64,000 nucleotides of DNA from Immundisolibacter cernigliae. GTDB lineage: Bacteria; Pseudomonadota; Gammaproteobacteria; Immundisolibacterales; Immundisolibacteraceae. The translations under genes were made by a program, and so were the position numbers. The notes beneath the pieces were generated by a model, which was not told where the DNA came from, made no database searches, and saw only the letters and a program-made list of their open reading frames with translations. How positions within the stretch are numbered: position 1 is the first letter of the stretch; every line of letters begins with the position of its first letter. Positions 18,398 to 27,643 of this stretch are shown one piece after another. The stretch is from contig NZ_CP014671.1 of assembly GCF_001697225.1 (NCBI RefSeq), forward strand, positions 806,001-870,000, written 5' to 3'.

Positions 18398-19041
18398 GGT
18401 GCCGGTTCGATCAGGTCGCGGGCACTGGCCAGCGCGGCGGTGAACATGGCCGCGTCGATGCGGCCGGTCTGCACGTTGTAGCGGCTGGTGTGGTAGCTGT
18501 CGACCAGCCAGCGGCCGCCCGGCAGCGGGTGGCGGGCGCTGTGGGCAAACCTGAACCGGCTGGGCTTTTCACCGAGTGCCCGCAGCACCGCCTGGTGGGC
18601 GATATGGCCCAATGCCAGCACCACGCCGCCCGGCGGCAACTGCGCCAGCTCGGCGCGCAAAAAGGCGTTGCAGGTGCTGATTTCTTCCGGCAGCGGTTTG
18701 TTGGCCGGCGGCAGGCATTTGACGGCATTGGCGATGCGGCAGTCGAACAGTTGCAGGCCGTCGCCCGCGGCCAGCGATTCCGGCGCGCTGGCGAAGCCGA
18801 GGGCATGCAGGCCGCGGTACAGCAGCAGGCCCGCGTAGTCGCCGGTGAACGGCCGGCCGGTGCGGTTGGCGCCGTGCATGCCGGGCGCCAGCCCGACGAT
18901 CAACAAACGCCCGCCGGGAGGCCCGAAACCCGGCACCGGCGCGGCAAAGTAGTCCGCGCGCTGCGCGCGCACGCCATCGAGAAAATCGGCCAGACGCGGA
19001 CAGCGCCGACAGGCGGGATCGTGCAGCGCGGTGGCGGTCAT
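18394..19041 (-). CDS. Family 5 (UDGb-like) uracil-DNA glycosylase
   Basis: A 215-residue protein with motif A GLAPGMHGANRTGRPFTGD, diagnostic of family 5 glycosylases, and motif B HSARHPLPGGR near the end. Cysteines at CRRC (residues 12-15), KCLPP and CNAFL fit the 4Fe-4S cluster of families 4 and 5. Such enzymes remove uracil, and often hypoxanthine or xanthine, from DNA. It overlaps uvrC by 4 bases, forming a small repair operon. Confidence 0.9.
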
Positions 19042-19146
19042 TGGACGTTACGGGCTGGCCGGTGTGCGGACAGTTTGCCAGAGGCCACGCACGCGGACGG
19101 ATTCGCGCCCGCGCCGGGTGCGTCTGACTGGCGCGCGGCGCTGGCC

Positions 19147-20016
19147 TTATTCGATGTTCTGAATCTGCTCGCGCATCTGTTCGATCAGGACCTTCAGGCC
19201 GACGGCCGCCTGGGTGATTTCCATGTCGATGGCCTTGGAGCCGACGGTGTTGGCTTCGCGCCCGAGTTCCTGCATCAGAAAGTCCAGCCGCCGGCCGACG
19301 GCGCCGCCTTTGTGCAGGCTGCTGCGGATTTCCTTGACGTGGATGCCGATGCGGTCGAGCTCCTCGGCGATGTCGCCTTTCTGGGCGGCCAGCACCAGTT
19401 CCTGTTCCAGGCGGGCCGGTTCAACGGGCACGCCCAGCGCCGCGATGCGCTCGCGCAGCTTGTCGCGCCAAGCCTCGCGGATGGCGGGGATGCGCTCGCC
19501 GATTTTCGTGGCCAGTTCCAGCACGCCGGCGGCGCGTTCCTCGATCAGCTCGGCCAGGCGATCGCCTTCGCGGCGGCGGGTGGCCTTCAGCTCGCCAAAG
19601 GCGGCCTGCAGGGCGTGCATGGCTTCGTTTTCCAGCGTTTCCTGGTCGGCGCCGTCGGCGGACTTGACCACTCCCGGCCAGCGCAGCAGGTCGAGCGGGT
19701 TCAGCGACTCGGTGTGCGCGCCCAGGTGATCGCGCACCCGCATGGCGGCACTGATCACGGCCTGCAGCGCCGGTTCGTTCAGCTCCAGACTGGCGGCCTC
19801 GACGGGCGGCACGTAGCGCAGGCCGATGTCCACCTTGCCGCGGCTCAGTTCGCGGTTGGCCAGGTCACGCACGCGCGATTCCAGGCCGCGCAGTGTGTCC
19901 GGCAGGCGCAGCGATAGTTCCAGGTAACGGTGGTTCACGCTGCGCAGTTCCCAGGTGAATTCGCCCAGCGGCCCGCTGCGGCTGCTGCGGGCAAAGGCGG
20001 TCATGCTGGAAATCAT
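19147..20016 (-). CDS. yicC: YicC-family endoribonuclease
   Basis: I start at MISSMTAFARS, which matches the conserved YicC N-terminus; an upstream in-frame start adds an unlikely Pro/Arg-rich stretch. The 289-residue protein has the N-terminal YicC domain (FTWELRSVNHRYLELSLRLP) and the C-terminal DUF1732 domain (RLDFLMQELGREANTVGSKA, ending LIEQMREQIQNIE). Members are RNases affecting small-RNA turnover and stress adaptation. It is divergent from rph across about 175 bp, an arrangement seen in many proteobacteria. Confidence 0.93.
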   Translation of the reverse strand: MISSMTAFARSSRSGPLGEFTWELRSVNHRYLELSLRLPDTLRGLESRVRDLANRELSRGKVDIGLRYVPPVEAASLELNEPALQAVISAAMRVRDHLGAHTESLNPLDLLRWPGVVKSADGADQETLENEAMHALQAAFGELKATRRREGDRLAELIEERAAGVLELATKIGERIPAIREAWRDKLRERIAALGVPVEPARLEQELVLAAQKGDIAEELDRIGIHVKEIRSSLHKGGAVGRRLDFLMQELGREANTVGSKAIDMEITQAAVGLKVLIEQMREQIQNIE

Positions 20017-20191
20017 GGGCGGTTCCGGGTTCGGGCGGGGCGGCCAAGTGTAGCGGACGGGCCGCATGGCTCTGCGGCTGGCCCGCGGGCTGCCGGGCTA
20101 CAATGGCCGCCCTCTTGGCCGTCCATGCCGCAACCTGCGGTGCTCGCCGGCGGTCAGTCGATCCCCTGTTTTCCCACTTCAAGGACACGCC

Positions 20192-20908
20192 ATGCGCCCG
20201 AGCGGCCGTCGGCCGGACCAGTTGCGTCCGGTCACCATCACCCGTCAGTTCAGCAAGTACGCCGAGGGTTCGGTGCTGGTCAGTTTCGGCGACACGCGGG
20301 TCATCTGCACCGCCAGCGTCGACGAGCGCGTACCGGGCTTCAAGCGCGGCAGCGGCAGCGGCTGGGTGACGGCCGAGTACGGCATGCTGCCGCGCGCCAC
20401 CCATACCCGTAATCAGCGCGAGGCCGCCAATGGTCGCCAGGGCGGCCGCACGCTGGAGATCCAGCGCCTCATCGGCCGCGCGCTGCGGGCGGTGGTGGAC
20501 CTGTCGGCGCTCGGTGAGCGCACCATCACGCTCGACTGCGACGTGATCCAGGCCGACGGCGGCACGCGCACGGCGGCCATCACCGGCGCCTACGTGGCAC
20601 TGGTGGACGCTGTGGCCAGCCTGCGCAAGCGCCGGGCCATCACGCGCGATCCCATCCACGGCGCGGTGGCGGCGGTGTCGGTGGGCATCTTCGCCGGGCA
20701 GACGGTACTGGATCTGGACTACGCCGAGGATTCCACCGCCGAGACCGACATGAACCTGGTCATCAACGACGCCGGCGCCTTCGTCGAAATCCAGGGCACG
20801 GCCGAGGGTCACGCCTTCCGCGCCGAGGAGCTGGCGCAGTTGATCGCGCTCGGTCAGCAGGGCGTGGCCGAGCTGATCGCCCTGCAGCGGGCGGCGCTGG
20901 CCGGCTGA
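20192..20908 (+). CDS. rph: Ribonuclease PH
   Basis: The 238-residue phosphorolytic exoribonuclease trims tRNA 3' ends. It begins [16 protein letters not shown], with [18 protein letters not shown] and [18 protein letters not shown], and has the catalytic region [19 protein letters not shown]. Full family length. Its stop TGA shares a base with the rdgB ATG, so the two are coupled. Confidence 0.97.
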   Translation: MRPSGRRPDQLRPVTITRQFSKYAEGSVLVSFGDTRVICTASVDERVPGFKRGSGSGWVTAEYGMLPRATHTRNQREAANGRQGGRTLEIQRLIGRALRAVVDLSALGERTITLDCDVIQADGGTRTAAITGAYVALVDAVASLRKRRAITRDPIHGAVAAVSVGIFAGQTVLDLDYAEDSTAETDMNLVINDAGAFVEIQGTAEGHAFRAEELAQLIALGQQGVAELIALQRAALAG

Positions 20909-21504
20909 TGCGCCTGGTGCTGGCCAGCGGCAACCGCGGCAAGCTGGCCGAGCTGCGCGGGTTGCTGGGCGATCTGCCGCTGAGTTTGCAGGCGCTCGGC
21001 GATTTCACCGCCGAGGCAGCCGAGGAAACGGCGCCCAGCTTCGTCGAGAACGCCATCCTGAAGGCCCGCCATGCCGCCGCCGCGTCCGGCCTGCCGGCGC
21101 TGGCCGACGATTCCGGGCTGGAGGTGGATGCGCTGGCTGGCGCGCCGGGCGTGCACTCGGCCCGCTACGCCGGGCCGGCGGCGGATGATGCCGCCAACCG
21201 GGCCAGGTTGCTCCAGCAACTCGCCAATGTACCGGCGGATCAGCGCACGGCGCGTTTTCGCTGCGTGCTGGTCTACCTGCGCCATGTCGCCGATCCGTGG
21301 CCGCAGATTTTCAGCGGCACCTGGGAAGGCAGGATTGCCCTGACCGAAGCCGGCCAGCACGGTTTCGGTTACGACCCGCTGTTCTGGCTGCCCGAGCACG
21401 GCTGCACGGCGGCGCAGCTGGACCCGGCCGACAAGGCGCGCCTGAGCCACCGTGCCCAGGCGGCGCAGGCGCTGCGGGCGTTCCTGCAGGCGCAGCTGGC
21501 CTGA
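20908..21504 (+). CDS. rdgB: XTP/dITP pyrophosphatase (RdgB/HAM1)
   Basis: The 198-residue house-cleaning enzyme hydrolyses dITP, XTP and ITP to monophosphates. The N-terminal LVLASGNRGKLAEL, the metal/catalytic ADDSGLEVDAL and the C-terminal HGFGYDPLFWLPEHG are all conserved. Translationally coupled to rph (TGATG), the usual rph-rdgB pair. Confidence 0.97.
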   Translation: MRLVLASGNRGKLAELRGLLGDLPLSLQALGDFTAEAAEETAPSFVENAILKARHAAAASGLPALADDSGLEVDALAGAPGVHSARYAGPAADDAANRARLLQQLANVPADQRTARFRCVLVYLRHVADPWPQIFSGTWEGRIALTEAGQHGFGYDPLFWLPEHGCTAAQLDPADKARLSHRAQAAQALRAFLQAQLA

Positions 21505-21523
21505 GGTCAGTCGGCGCTGCGCT

Positions 21524-22324
21524 TCAGCCGCGCCGCACGAATTCCAGCGCGAACTTGCTGCCCAGGTACGCCAGCGCCAGCAGGGCAAAGCCGGCCAGGG
21601 TCCAGCGCACGGCGGTGCGGCCGCGCCAGCCGGCGCGGCGGCGGCCAATCAGCAGGGTGCCGATCACCAGCCAGGCGCCGATCGAAAGCGCCGTTTTTTC
21701 AAGCAGATGCGGCGCAAAGATGTCGCCCAGGAACAGCACCCCGGACAGCAGCGCCAGCGTCAGCGCGGCAAAGCCGAGCCCGAGCAGCTGGAACAGCAGC
21801 CGTTCCATGTCGCCCAGCGGCGGCAGTGCGCGCAGCACGCCGCCGGGCGTGTGCTGGCGCAGGCGCGAATCCTGGTAGGCCATGACCAGGGCCTGCAGGG
21901 CCGCCAGCGCCAGCAGGGCATAGGCGCTCAGCGACAGCGTGACGTGCAGCGCCAGCGGCAGCATGTCGACCGCCGGCAGCGGCGTCGAATGGTCCGGCAG
22001 CAGCATCAGCAGCACCGACAGTCCCGCCAGCGGCGCCAGCACGACGCCCAGGTTGTCCACCGAACGCAGGATCGAGATGCCCACGAACAGCAGCATCACC
22101 GCCGCCGCCAGCAAGGACACCGCATTGCCGAAACCCAGCGCCAGCGCCGGCCCGTCGGCGATCGTCGTGCGCAGCAGCCCCAGGTGCAGCAGGCCCAGCA
22201 GCGCTGCCGCGGCCCGCAACGCAAGGCGCGTGCCGCTCGCCGGCCGGCGCAGCTGCCAGACGTAGCCGGCGCCAAGGCCCAGGTAGGCCACGGCGAGCAG
22301 GATGGACAGGGCGTTGAAGGACAT
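21524..22324 (-). CDS. ypjD: YpjD/CcsA-type inner-membrane cytochrome assembly-like protein
   Basis: A 266-residue protein with about eight membrane segments. Its pattern (N-terminal TM pair, LLRTTIADGPALALGFGNAVSL, LHVTLSLSAYALLALAALQA, then FLGDIFAPHLLEKTALS) is that of the YpjD branch of the CcsA/CcmC superfamily. The exact biochemical role of YpjD is unclear; heme handling is inferred from the superfamily. It is convergent with rdgB (20 bp apart). The usual partner ffh is not in the adjacent sequence. Confidence 0.82.
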   Translation of the reverse strand: MSFNALSILLAVAYLGLGAGYVWQLRRPASGTRLALRAAAALLGLLHLGLLRTTIADGPALALGFGNAVSLLAAAVMLLFVGISILRSVDNLGVVLAPLAGLSVLLMLLPDHSTPLPAVDMLPLALHVTLSLSAYALLALAALQALVMAYQDSRLRQHTPGGVLRALPPLGDMERLLFQLLGLGFAALTLALLSGVLFLGDIFAPHLLEKTALSIGAWLVIGTLLIGRRRAGWRGRTAVRWTLAGFALLALAYLGSKFALEFVRRG

Positions 22325-22459
22325 GCGGCGCGGCTAGCAACGGTGGGCGAGCCATTCTACTGGAGGCCCGGCCGGGCCTCGTGGCGATGATCGCCCGGCA
22401 TAACCGGGCCTCTACAGCCAGCGATTTTGGCAGCGCGTCCCGGCGCTCCGGTTGCCGCC

Positions 22460-23179
22460 TCAGGCGGCGTGGGTCAACCGATGTTCCCGGCGCGGCGTGC
22501 CGGACAGGTGCAGCAGGTCGGCGCTGTGCAGCAGCAGCCTGTCGTCGCCGAGGTCGGCGGCGGCCAGACTGGCCAGCACCGCCGGGTTGCTGTCGATCAT
22601 GGCGATGACGCGTTCGCCACGCTGCTCGGCCTGCGTTATGGCCGACAGCTTGCTCGCGCCGACATCGTCTCGCCAGCCGTGCGGCGTGAACCAGGCCAGT
22701 TCGTCGACGAACCGCAGGCGGCTGTCCGATGCCAGGTCGTTCAGGCAGCGCAGCGTGTCCTGGCGCAGGAACTCCGGACGCGCGGAGTTGATGCCGACCG
22801 CCGTGCGCGGCTGCTCATTCAGCCAGGCGGCCAGGCCCAGCAGGCCGCGGTAGGGCGCGTGGGCGAGGCGGGCAATCTCGCCGCAGCGGCGCTTGTGCTG
22901 GAACCAGGCGAGCACTTGCGGCTGTTCGTCGGCCGGCACCCGGCAGTGTTCCAGGATGGCTTCGATGCCACGTCCGAACGGATCGAGTGTGCCCGGATCA
23001 AGAGCACTGAAGTGGGAGCTGGCATGGTTGGCGTCGTAGGCGCGCAGCAGGCCGGTCAGCGCCAGGCGCATGTCCAGGAACGTGTCGTCGACGTCGAACA
23101 ACACCAGCAGGCGTTGGTTTGGAAAGCGCTGCAGGCTGCGCTCGTGGTGGCTCAGCAGCGCGCGGGTCCAGTCGCGCAT
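22460..23179 (-). CDS. HAD-superfamily hydrolase
   Basis: The 239-residue protein carries HAD motif I as LLVLFDVDDTFLD (residues 22-34), a motif II-like stretch AVGINSARPE, and a C-terminal acidic motif VIAMIDSNPAVL. I chose ATG 23179 (MRDWTRALLS) because upstream codons lie in the maf promoter region. Substrate unknown; phosphatase activity is expected from motif I. Divergent from maf. Confidence 0.72.
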   Translation of the reverse strand: MRDWTRALLSHHERSLQRFPNQRLLVLFDVDDTFLDMRLALTGLLRAYDANHASSHFSALDPGTLDPFGRGIEAILEHCRVPADEQPQVLAWFQHKRRCGEIARLAHAPYRGLLGLAAWLNEQPRTAVGINSARPEFLRQDTLRCLNDLASDSRLRFVDELAWFTPHGWRDDVGASKLSAITQAEQRGERVIAMIDSNPAVLASLAAADLGDDRLLLHSADLLHLSGTPRREHRLTHAA

Positions 23180-23241
23180 GGTCGGTATCCTCGTTCGGCT
23201 TGGGGCATGGGCGCATGCTGGAGGGCGCCGGTTAAACTTTG

Positions 23242-23847
23242 ATGACCCCAATCGATTTGGCAGCAACCTTCATGCCGCAGCTGGTACTTGCCTCGACCTC
23301 GCCGCGCCGCCGTGAACTGCTGGCCCAGCTTGGCGTGAATTTCGAGGTGCTGGCCATGGCGGTCGACGAGCAGCCCTTGCCGGGAGAACTGGCGGCCGAC
23401 CATGTATGCCGGCTGGCGCTGGCCAAGGCGCGCGCGGCCGCAGCGCAGCTCGGGCCGCAGGCCTGCGTGCTGGGCGCCGACACGGTGGTGGTGCTGGACG
23501 GGGAGATTTTCGGCAAGCCGGTCGACCGGGACGCTGCGGCCGCCATGCTGCGCCGCCTGTCCGGGCACACGCATACGGTGCTCAGTGCCGTGGCGCGTGT
23601 GCAGGGCGGTGCCCACGTCGTGCGCCTGAGCGAGAGCGAAGTGACGTTTCGAACCCTGTCGCCGGCCGAGATCGCGGCTTACTGCGACACCGGCGAGCCG
23701 CTCGACAAGGCTGGCGCCTACGCCATCCAGGGCCGGGCGGCGGCGTTCATCCGGCATCTTGAGGGCAGCTACTCGGGCGTGATGGGTCTGCCGCTGTTCG
23801 AGACCGCCGATCTGCTGGCCGGCGCCGGGGTGCTGGTCAGGGACTGA
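23242..23847 (+). CDS. maf: Maf-family nucleoside triphosphate pyrophosphatase
   Basis: About 201 residues. It has the Maf signature [18 protein letters not shown], the acidic strand [18 protein letters not shown] and the [13 protein letters not shown] segment, all typical of YhdE-type Maf proteins that hydrolyse dTTP, UTP and modified nucleotides. The start is uncertain: ATG 23242 or ATG 23272 (MPQLVLAST), and the shorter form fits the family N-terminus better. Divergent from the HAD gene. Confidence 0.93.
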   Translation: MTPIDLAATFMPQLVLASTSPRRRELLAQLGVNFEVLAMAVDEQPLPGELAADHVCRLALAKARAAAAQLGPQACVLGADTVVVLDGEIFGKPVDRDAAAAMLRRLSGHTHTVLSAVARVQGGAHVVRLSESEVTFRTLSPAEIAAYCDTGEPLDKAGAYAIQGRAAAFIRHLEGSYSGVMGLPLFETADLLAGAGVLVRD

Positions 23848-23889
23848 GGGCGCCGTGCGTCGATGCCATGCCGGATCACCCGGCTGCCA

Positions 23890-24564
23890 TCAGCCGCCGG
23901 TGGGGCTCAGGATGATCTCCACGCGGCGGTTCTGCTGGCGACCGTCGGCGGTTTCGTTGGACGCGATGGGTTGGGTTTCGCCATAACCGAGGGTGGTCAT
24001 GCGGCTGCTGGCCACGCCGCGGCCGGACAGATAGCTCGCGACGGCCTGGGCACGGCGCTCGGAGAGCTGCTGGTTGTAGCTGTCCGAGCCGGTGCTGTCG
24101 GTATGGCCGTTGATCTGCACCCGGGTGTCCTGGTATTCGGCGATGGTGGCGGCCACCTGATCCAGGGTGCTGTGGAAGGCGGGCGTGATCTGGGCGCTGT
24201 CGGTGGCGAAGGTGACGTGCCCCGGCATGTTCAGGATCACGTTATCGCCCTGGCGCGACACCTCCACGCCCGTGCCGGCCGTCTGCTGGCGCAGCTTTTC
24301 TTCCTGGTTCTGCATGTACTTGCCGACCCCGGCGCCGATGGCGGCACCCGCTGCCGCGCCGATGGCGGCACGCTGGCCGCGGTCACCGCCGCTCACGCCG
24401 CCGAGCACGGCGCCCGCGGCCGCGCCGATGGCGGCGCCCTTGCCGGTCCTGGACATCTCGCGCTGGCCGGTTTCGGGGTTGGTGGCGCAGCCGGCGACCA
24501 GCAGTGCGGCCAGGAATGCGGCCAGCCCGGGGGCGGCCGGACCATGAAAGCGTGTCTTGAACAT
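23890..24564 (-). CDS. OmpA-family peptidoglycan-binding lipoprotein with glycine zipper
   Basis: The start at 24564 follows GGAGAT. The 224-residue product has a lipoprotein signal ending LLVAGC (lipobox Cys near residue 27). A glycine-zipper region with repeated GAAIGAAAGA (about 45-85) can span or pack in membranes. A C-terminal OmpA domain carries NGHTDSTGSDSYNQQLSERR (peptidoglycan-binding site). It anchors outer membrane to cell wall, like YiaD-type proteins. It is downstream of the flavinylation operon, with a 91-bp gap, probably a separate unit. Confidence 0.92.
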   Translation of the reverse strand: MFKTRFHGPAAPGLAAFLAALLVAGCATNPETGQREMSRTGKGAAIGAAAGAVLGGVSGGDRGQRAAIGAAAGAAIGAGVGKYMQNQEEKLRQQTAGTGVEVSRQGDNVILNMPGHVTFATDSAQITPAFHSTLDQVAATIAEYQDTRVQINGHTDSTGSDSYNQQLSERRAQAVASYLSGRGVASSRMTTLGYGETQPIASNETADGRQQNRRVEIILSPTGG

Positions 24565-24655
24565 GAATATCTCCGCGAGCGAGTCACCATTGACCGAGCA
24601 GTTGGACCGCGGCGGATCGCGCTTGTTGTCTTGTGCCGGCCGTGTGGCCGCGAGT

Positions 24656-25150
24656 TCACACGCCAGGCCGATGCTGGCCGGCGCGTTCATCGACAAGCCG
24701 CACGCGGCGTGCACCGATGATGTGGGCCAGCACCAGTGCCGGTAATGCCAGGCCCAGAACCCAGTGGCTGACCGACACCCACGGGCGCGCCATTTCATCG
24801 GCCACGTAGTACAGCGCCCAGCCGCCGAGGGCCAGCAGCCCGCAGGCGGCGAGCAGTACGAGCCCGCTGATTCGCCGACGGCGAGGTCGCCAGGCAGGCC
24901 ACACGTGCATCGGCAGCAGTGCGCCAAGACCGAGCAGCGCCGGCAGGGCCAGCAGGCCGTGCAGGCGCATCAGCCAGGCTTCCAGCGGATGGTGCTCGGG
25001 GCCGAACGGTCCCTCCACGCGCAGCCAGGTGTGCAGCACCAGCCAGGCGGCGCCGGTGATCAGCAGCAGCAGGCAAAGGCCATATACCGCGCGCCGGCCG
25101 AGCGGCCCGAGGCGCGGACCCAGCAGCGTGTAGCGTGGGCCGGGTTTCAT
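24656..25150 (-). CDS. Four-helix membrane protein of the flavinylation operon (possible b-type cytochrome)
   Basis: A 164-residue protein with four predicted membrane segments (GLCLLLLITGAAWLVLHTW, HGLLALPALLGLGALLPMH, SGLVLLAACGLLALGGWAL, HWVLGLALPALVLAHII). Histidines at both ends of helices 2 and 4 (RLHG/PMHVW and SHWV/LAHI) could ligate two b-type hemes. That is an inference; no family name is certain. Its start overlaps apbE by 4 bases (ATGA), tying it to the flavoprotein pair. It could pass electrons across the membrane to the periplasmic flavin domain. Confidence 0.7.
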   Translation of the reverse strand: MKPGPRYTLLGPRLGPLGRRAVYGLCLLLLITGAAWLVLHTWLRVEGPFGPEHHPLEAWLMRLHGLLALPALLGLGALLPMHVWPAWRPRRRRISGLVLLAACGLLALGGWALYYVADEMARPWVSVSHWVLGLALPALVLAHIIGARRVRLVDERAGQHRPGV

Positions 25151-26010
25151 GCGGCGGGCAGCAGCAGGGCCTGCGCCTGCAGGCGGCGCAGGACAGGTTC
25201 GCAGGCGGCCGGATCGATGGCCAGCGGTTTGGTCAGCGCGTCGGCGTAAAGGCAGGAACGGGCCAGCACGGTCACGCTGCCGGTCGCCGCACAGGCCCGC
25301 CCGCGGCGCGGGTCGACCAGCGGCGAGCGCCAGGTCTGTCCGTGCCGGCGGCGGGTGTCCGCCACGCAGCTGGTCGCCACGGCGCCCTGCAGCAGCGGCG
25401 GCAGCAGCCGCAGCCGGGCCGGAGCGGCCGGATCGCGCACGCCGATCCGGCGCGGCTCGCGGCCGTAAAAGCGCAGGTCACCGCCGGCGTTCACACAGGC
25501 CTGCGGCACGCCGGCCCTGCGCAGGCTGGCGATGGCCAGATCCACCGCATAGCCCTTGGCGATGCCGCCGAGGTCAATCAGCAGCGGGCGCGCGAAGCGC
25601 ACCATGCCGTTGGTGCCAAGGCGGATGTCGCGCCAGTCGCCGGTCGTTTCCGTGCTGTCCGGCAATCCGGGCAGATAACCCCAGCGCACCAGTGTCGGCG
25701 CGACGGTCACGTCGAAGCGGCCATCCGTGAGCGCGCTCAGCCGGCAGGCCGCGCGCAGCACACGCCGCAGGTGCCCGCTCACCGGCACCGGGCCGGCGTG
25801 CGCCGCGCGGTTCAGGCGCGACAGCTCGCTATCCGGTTCGTGAAAGCTCATCCGGCCGTGTACCTGCGCCACGGCCCTGAAGGCGCGGTCGATGGCCCGT
25901 GCAAGCTGCGCCGGCGGCAGGCCGGTCGCCTCGATGCCGACCAGCGTGCCCAGCCACGGCTGCGCCCGGCGCAATGCGCCGGTCAGTGACTGCGTCAGGG
26001 GAGCATTCAC
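25147..26010 (-). CDS. apbE: FAD:protein FMN transferase (ApbE)
   Basis: The 287-residue enzyme transfers FMN from FAD to a Thr in target proteins. Family motifs are RFDVTVAPTL, LLIDLGGIAKGYAVD, CVNAGGDLRFYG and the metal/FAD site ADALTKPLAID. It starts with GTG overlapping the stop of the FMN-binding gene (GTGA). No lipobox is seen, unlike many ApbE proteins, so its export is unclear. The target is almost certainly the SGAT motif of the upstream gene. Confidence 0.94.
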   Translation of the reverse strand: MNAPLTQSLTGALRRAQPWLGTLVGIEATGLPPAQLARAIDRAFRAVAQVHGRMSFHEPDSELSRLNRAAHAGPVPVSGHLRRVLRAACRLSALTDGRFDVTVAPTLVRWGYLPGLPDSTETTGDWRDIRLGTNGMVRFARPLLIDLGGIAKGYAVDLAIASLRRAGVPQACVNAGGDLRFYGREPRRIGVRDPAAPARLRLLPPLLQGAVATSCVADTRRRHGQTWRSPLVDPRRGRACAATGSVTVLARSCLYADALTKPLAIDPAACEPVLRRLQAQALLLPAA

Positions 26011-26555
26011 GGCGCAGCGCCGAGCAGCGCGCGGTGGGTGGCCAGCAGGCGCCGCACACCATCGGTCAGGTGACGGCAGGACAGCGTGGCGCCGCTGATG
26101 TTCTGGATGTCGCGCCCGAGCTTGACCGCATCGCTCGCGTCCTTGCCCAGGAACTGCGCCCGCCAGCGCGGCTGGCGCACTTGGTCGCCGTGCGTCTCGC
26201 GGTAATCGAGGATTTCCACACCCGCCACCTGGCCATCGGCCGTGACCGCCAGCGCGTAGGTGATGAACTCATGCTTGCCGTAGACCTGATCCACGAACAG
26301 GTGGCCGAGCAGCGTGTCGCCTGCCATGGCGCGCCACACCTTGGGTTTGCGGTTGACGACGCGGGTATCGCTGGCCTGTTCGATGGCGCGCACCTGTTCG
26401 GCCGTGAGTTCGACCGCTTCCGCGGCGTAGCCGGTCCCGGTCGGGAACAGCAGCCGCTGCGCCTGTTCGATGCTCAGGTATTGCGTGGCCTGCGCCGCCA
26501 GTGGCGTGACCAGCAACGGGACGGCGAGCCACGGGGAGGGCAGCGGGCGGGACAT
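26007..26555 (-). CDS. Periplasmic FMN-binding-domain protein, ApbE target
   Basis: A 182-residue protein beginning with a signal peptide (MSRPLPSPWLAVPLLVTPLA). The C-terminal FMN-binding domain contains NISGATLSCRHLTDGVR; the Thr of SGAT is the expected covalent FMN site. It has ALAVTADGQVAGVEILDYRE upstream, as in NqrC/RnfG/NosR-type domains. It is the first gene of a coupled operon with apbE and a membrane protein, and lies 20 bases from a Fur-like palindrome. Likely role: extracytoplasmic one-electron carrier, possibly in metal reduction. Confidence 0.9.
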   Translation of the reverse strand: MSRPLPSPWLAVPLLVTPLAAQATQYLSIEQAQRLLFPTGTGYAAEAVELTAEQVRAIEQASDTRVVNRKPKVWRAMAGDTLLGHLFVDQVYGKHEFITYALAVTADGQVAGVEILDYRETHGDQVRQPRWRAQFLGKDASDAVKLGRDIQNISGATLSCRHLTDGVRRLLATHRALLGAAP

Positions 26556-26575
26556 GGCGGCTATGCTGCCCTTGA

Positions 26576-26590
26576 TGCGAATGATTCGCA
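26576..26590. promoter_or_regulatory. Fur-box-like palindrome upstream of the flavinylation operon
   Basis: TGCGAATGATTCGCA is a perfect 7-1-7 inverted repeat. It resembles the Fur consensus TGATAAT-n-ATTATCA in layout and in the central AAT-n-ATT. It lies 20 bp upstream of the FMN-domain gene start (minus strand) and about 140 bp upstream of ccmG, well placed to repress the operon when iron is plentiful. Confidence 0.6.
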
Positions 26591-26732
26591 ATGTTTGGGA
26601 CTTGATACGCCTCAAGCCCGGCCCGAAAGCACCGCTGCGGCGACCTGTGTTCGCGGCAATCCCGGGTCGGCCGGCATAATTGCGCCCCGGCCGGGCATGT
26701 CCCGCTCCTGTCGACAGATCAACCATCGCTTC

Positions 26733-27257
26733 ATGAAACTCTGGCGTCTGCTTCTTCTGCCCGCGCTGGCGCTGCTGCTGGGTGCGCTGGCGCTCGGCCT
26801 GCGGCACGATCCGAAGCAGATTCCCTCGCCGCTGGTCGGCAAGCCGCTGCCGGCCATCGCGGGCGAGACACTGGACGGGCAGCCGGTCGATCTGGCCAAG
26901 GCCGGACAGGGCGGGCCGCTGCTGATCAACGTGTGGGCCTCGTGGTGCGAGTCCTGCGCCGTGGAGCATCCGGTGGTGGTAGCGGCGGCGCGGCAGTTCG
27001 GTGACCGGGTGACCTTCATCGGCCTCAACTACCGGGACAAGCGCGAACTGGGCGAGGCCTGGCTGGCCGAGCGCGGCAACGCCTACCGCTGGTCGTTCTT
27101 CGATCCCGAGGGCCGCGCCGGCATCGAACTTGGCGTGTACGGCGTGCCGGAGACCTTTTTCGTGGCCGCCGACGGCACGCTGCTGGCCAAGCACGTCGGG
27201 CCGCTCGACACGGACAGCCTGCGCGGCTACCTCAAGACGCTGTTCGGGGTGAGCTGA
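26733..27257 (+). CDS. ccmG: Cytochrome c biogenesis thiol reductase CcmG/DsbE
   Basis: The 174-residue periplasmic thioredoxin-like protein has one N-terminal membrane anchor (LLLLPALALLLGALALGL) and the active site WASWCESC. Later it has the cis-Pro region YGVPETFFVAADG. It keeps apocytochrome c CXXCH cysteines reduced for heme ligation (system I). Its stop shares a base with the ccmH start (TGATG). It heads a ccmG-ccmH-ccmI run; ccmA-F are not in the window. Confidence 0.95.
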   Translation: MKLWRLLLLPALALLLGALALGLRHDPKQIPSPLVGKPLPAIAGETLDGQPVDLAKAGQGGPLLINVWASWCESCAVEHPVVVAAARQFGDRVTFIGLNYRDKRELGEAWLAERGNAYRWSFFDPEGRAGIELGVYGVPETFFVAADGTLLAKHVGPLDTDSLRGYLKTLFGVS

Positions 27258-27643
27258 TGCGCGGGCTTGTGATTGCGCTGCTGCTGCTGGCGCCGCTGGC
27301 ATGGGCTGATGTGGTCAGCGAAGACCCGCAGCAGCGGCAGATGCTCGAAATCGCCGAAAAACTGCGCTGCGCGGTGTGCCAGAACCAGTCGGTGGCGGAG
27401 TCGAATGCCGAACTGGCGCAGGACATGCGCCGGATCATCGTCGAGCAACTTGCCGCCGGGCGCAGCGAGGCCGAGGTCATCGACTACTTCCGCGCCCGCT
27501 ACGGCGATTTCGTCCTCATGCGACCCCCGCGGCAGGGTTCGGGCGCTCCGCTGTGGTGGGCGCCGTGGGCGATCCTGGCGGCGGCCGGCGGCGGGGCTTT
27601 CATCTACCTGCGCAGGCGCCTGCGCGCTCAGGAGCGTTCGTGA
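27257..27643 (+). CDS. ccmH: Cytochrome c maturation protein CcmH
   Basis: The 128-residue protein has a signal peptide (MRGLVIALLLLAPLAWA), the defining LRCAVCQNQ redox motif, and a C-terminal membrane anchor (WAILAAAGGGAFIYL) followed by Arg-rich residues. It accepts electrons from CcmG and reduces apocytochrome c. Its stop overlaps the GTG start of ccmI. Confidence 0.96.
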   Translation: MRGLVIALLLLAPLAWADVVSEDPQQRQMLEIAEKLRCAVCQNQSVAESNAELAQDMRRIIVEQLAAGRSEAEVIDYFRARYGDFVLMRPPRQGSGAPLWWAPWAILAAAGGGAFIYLRRRLRAQERS

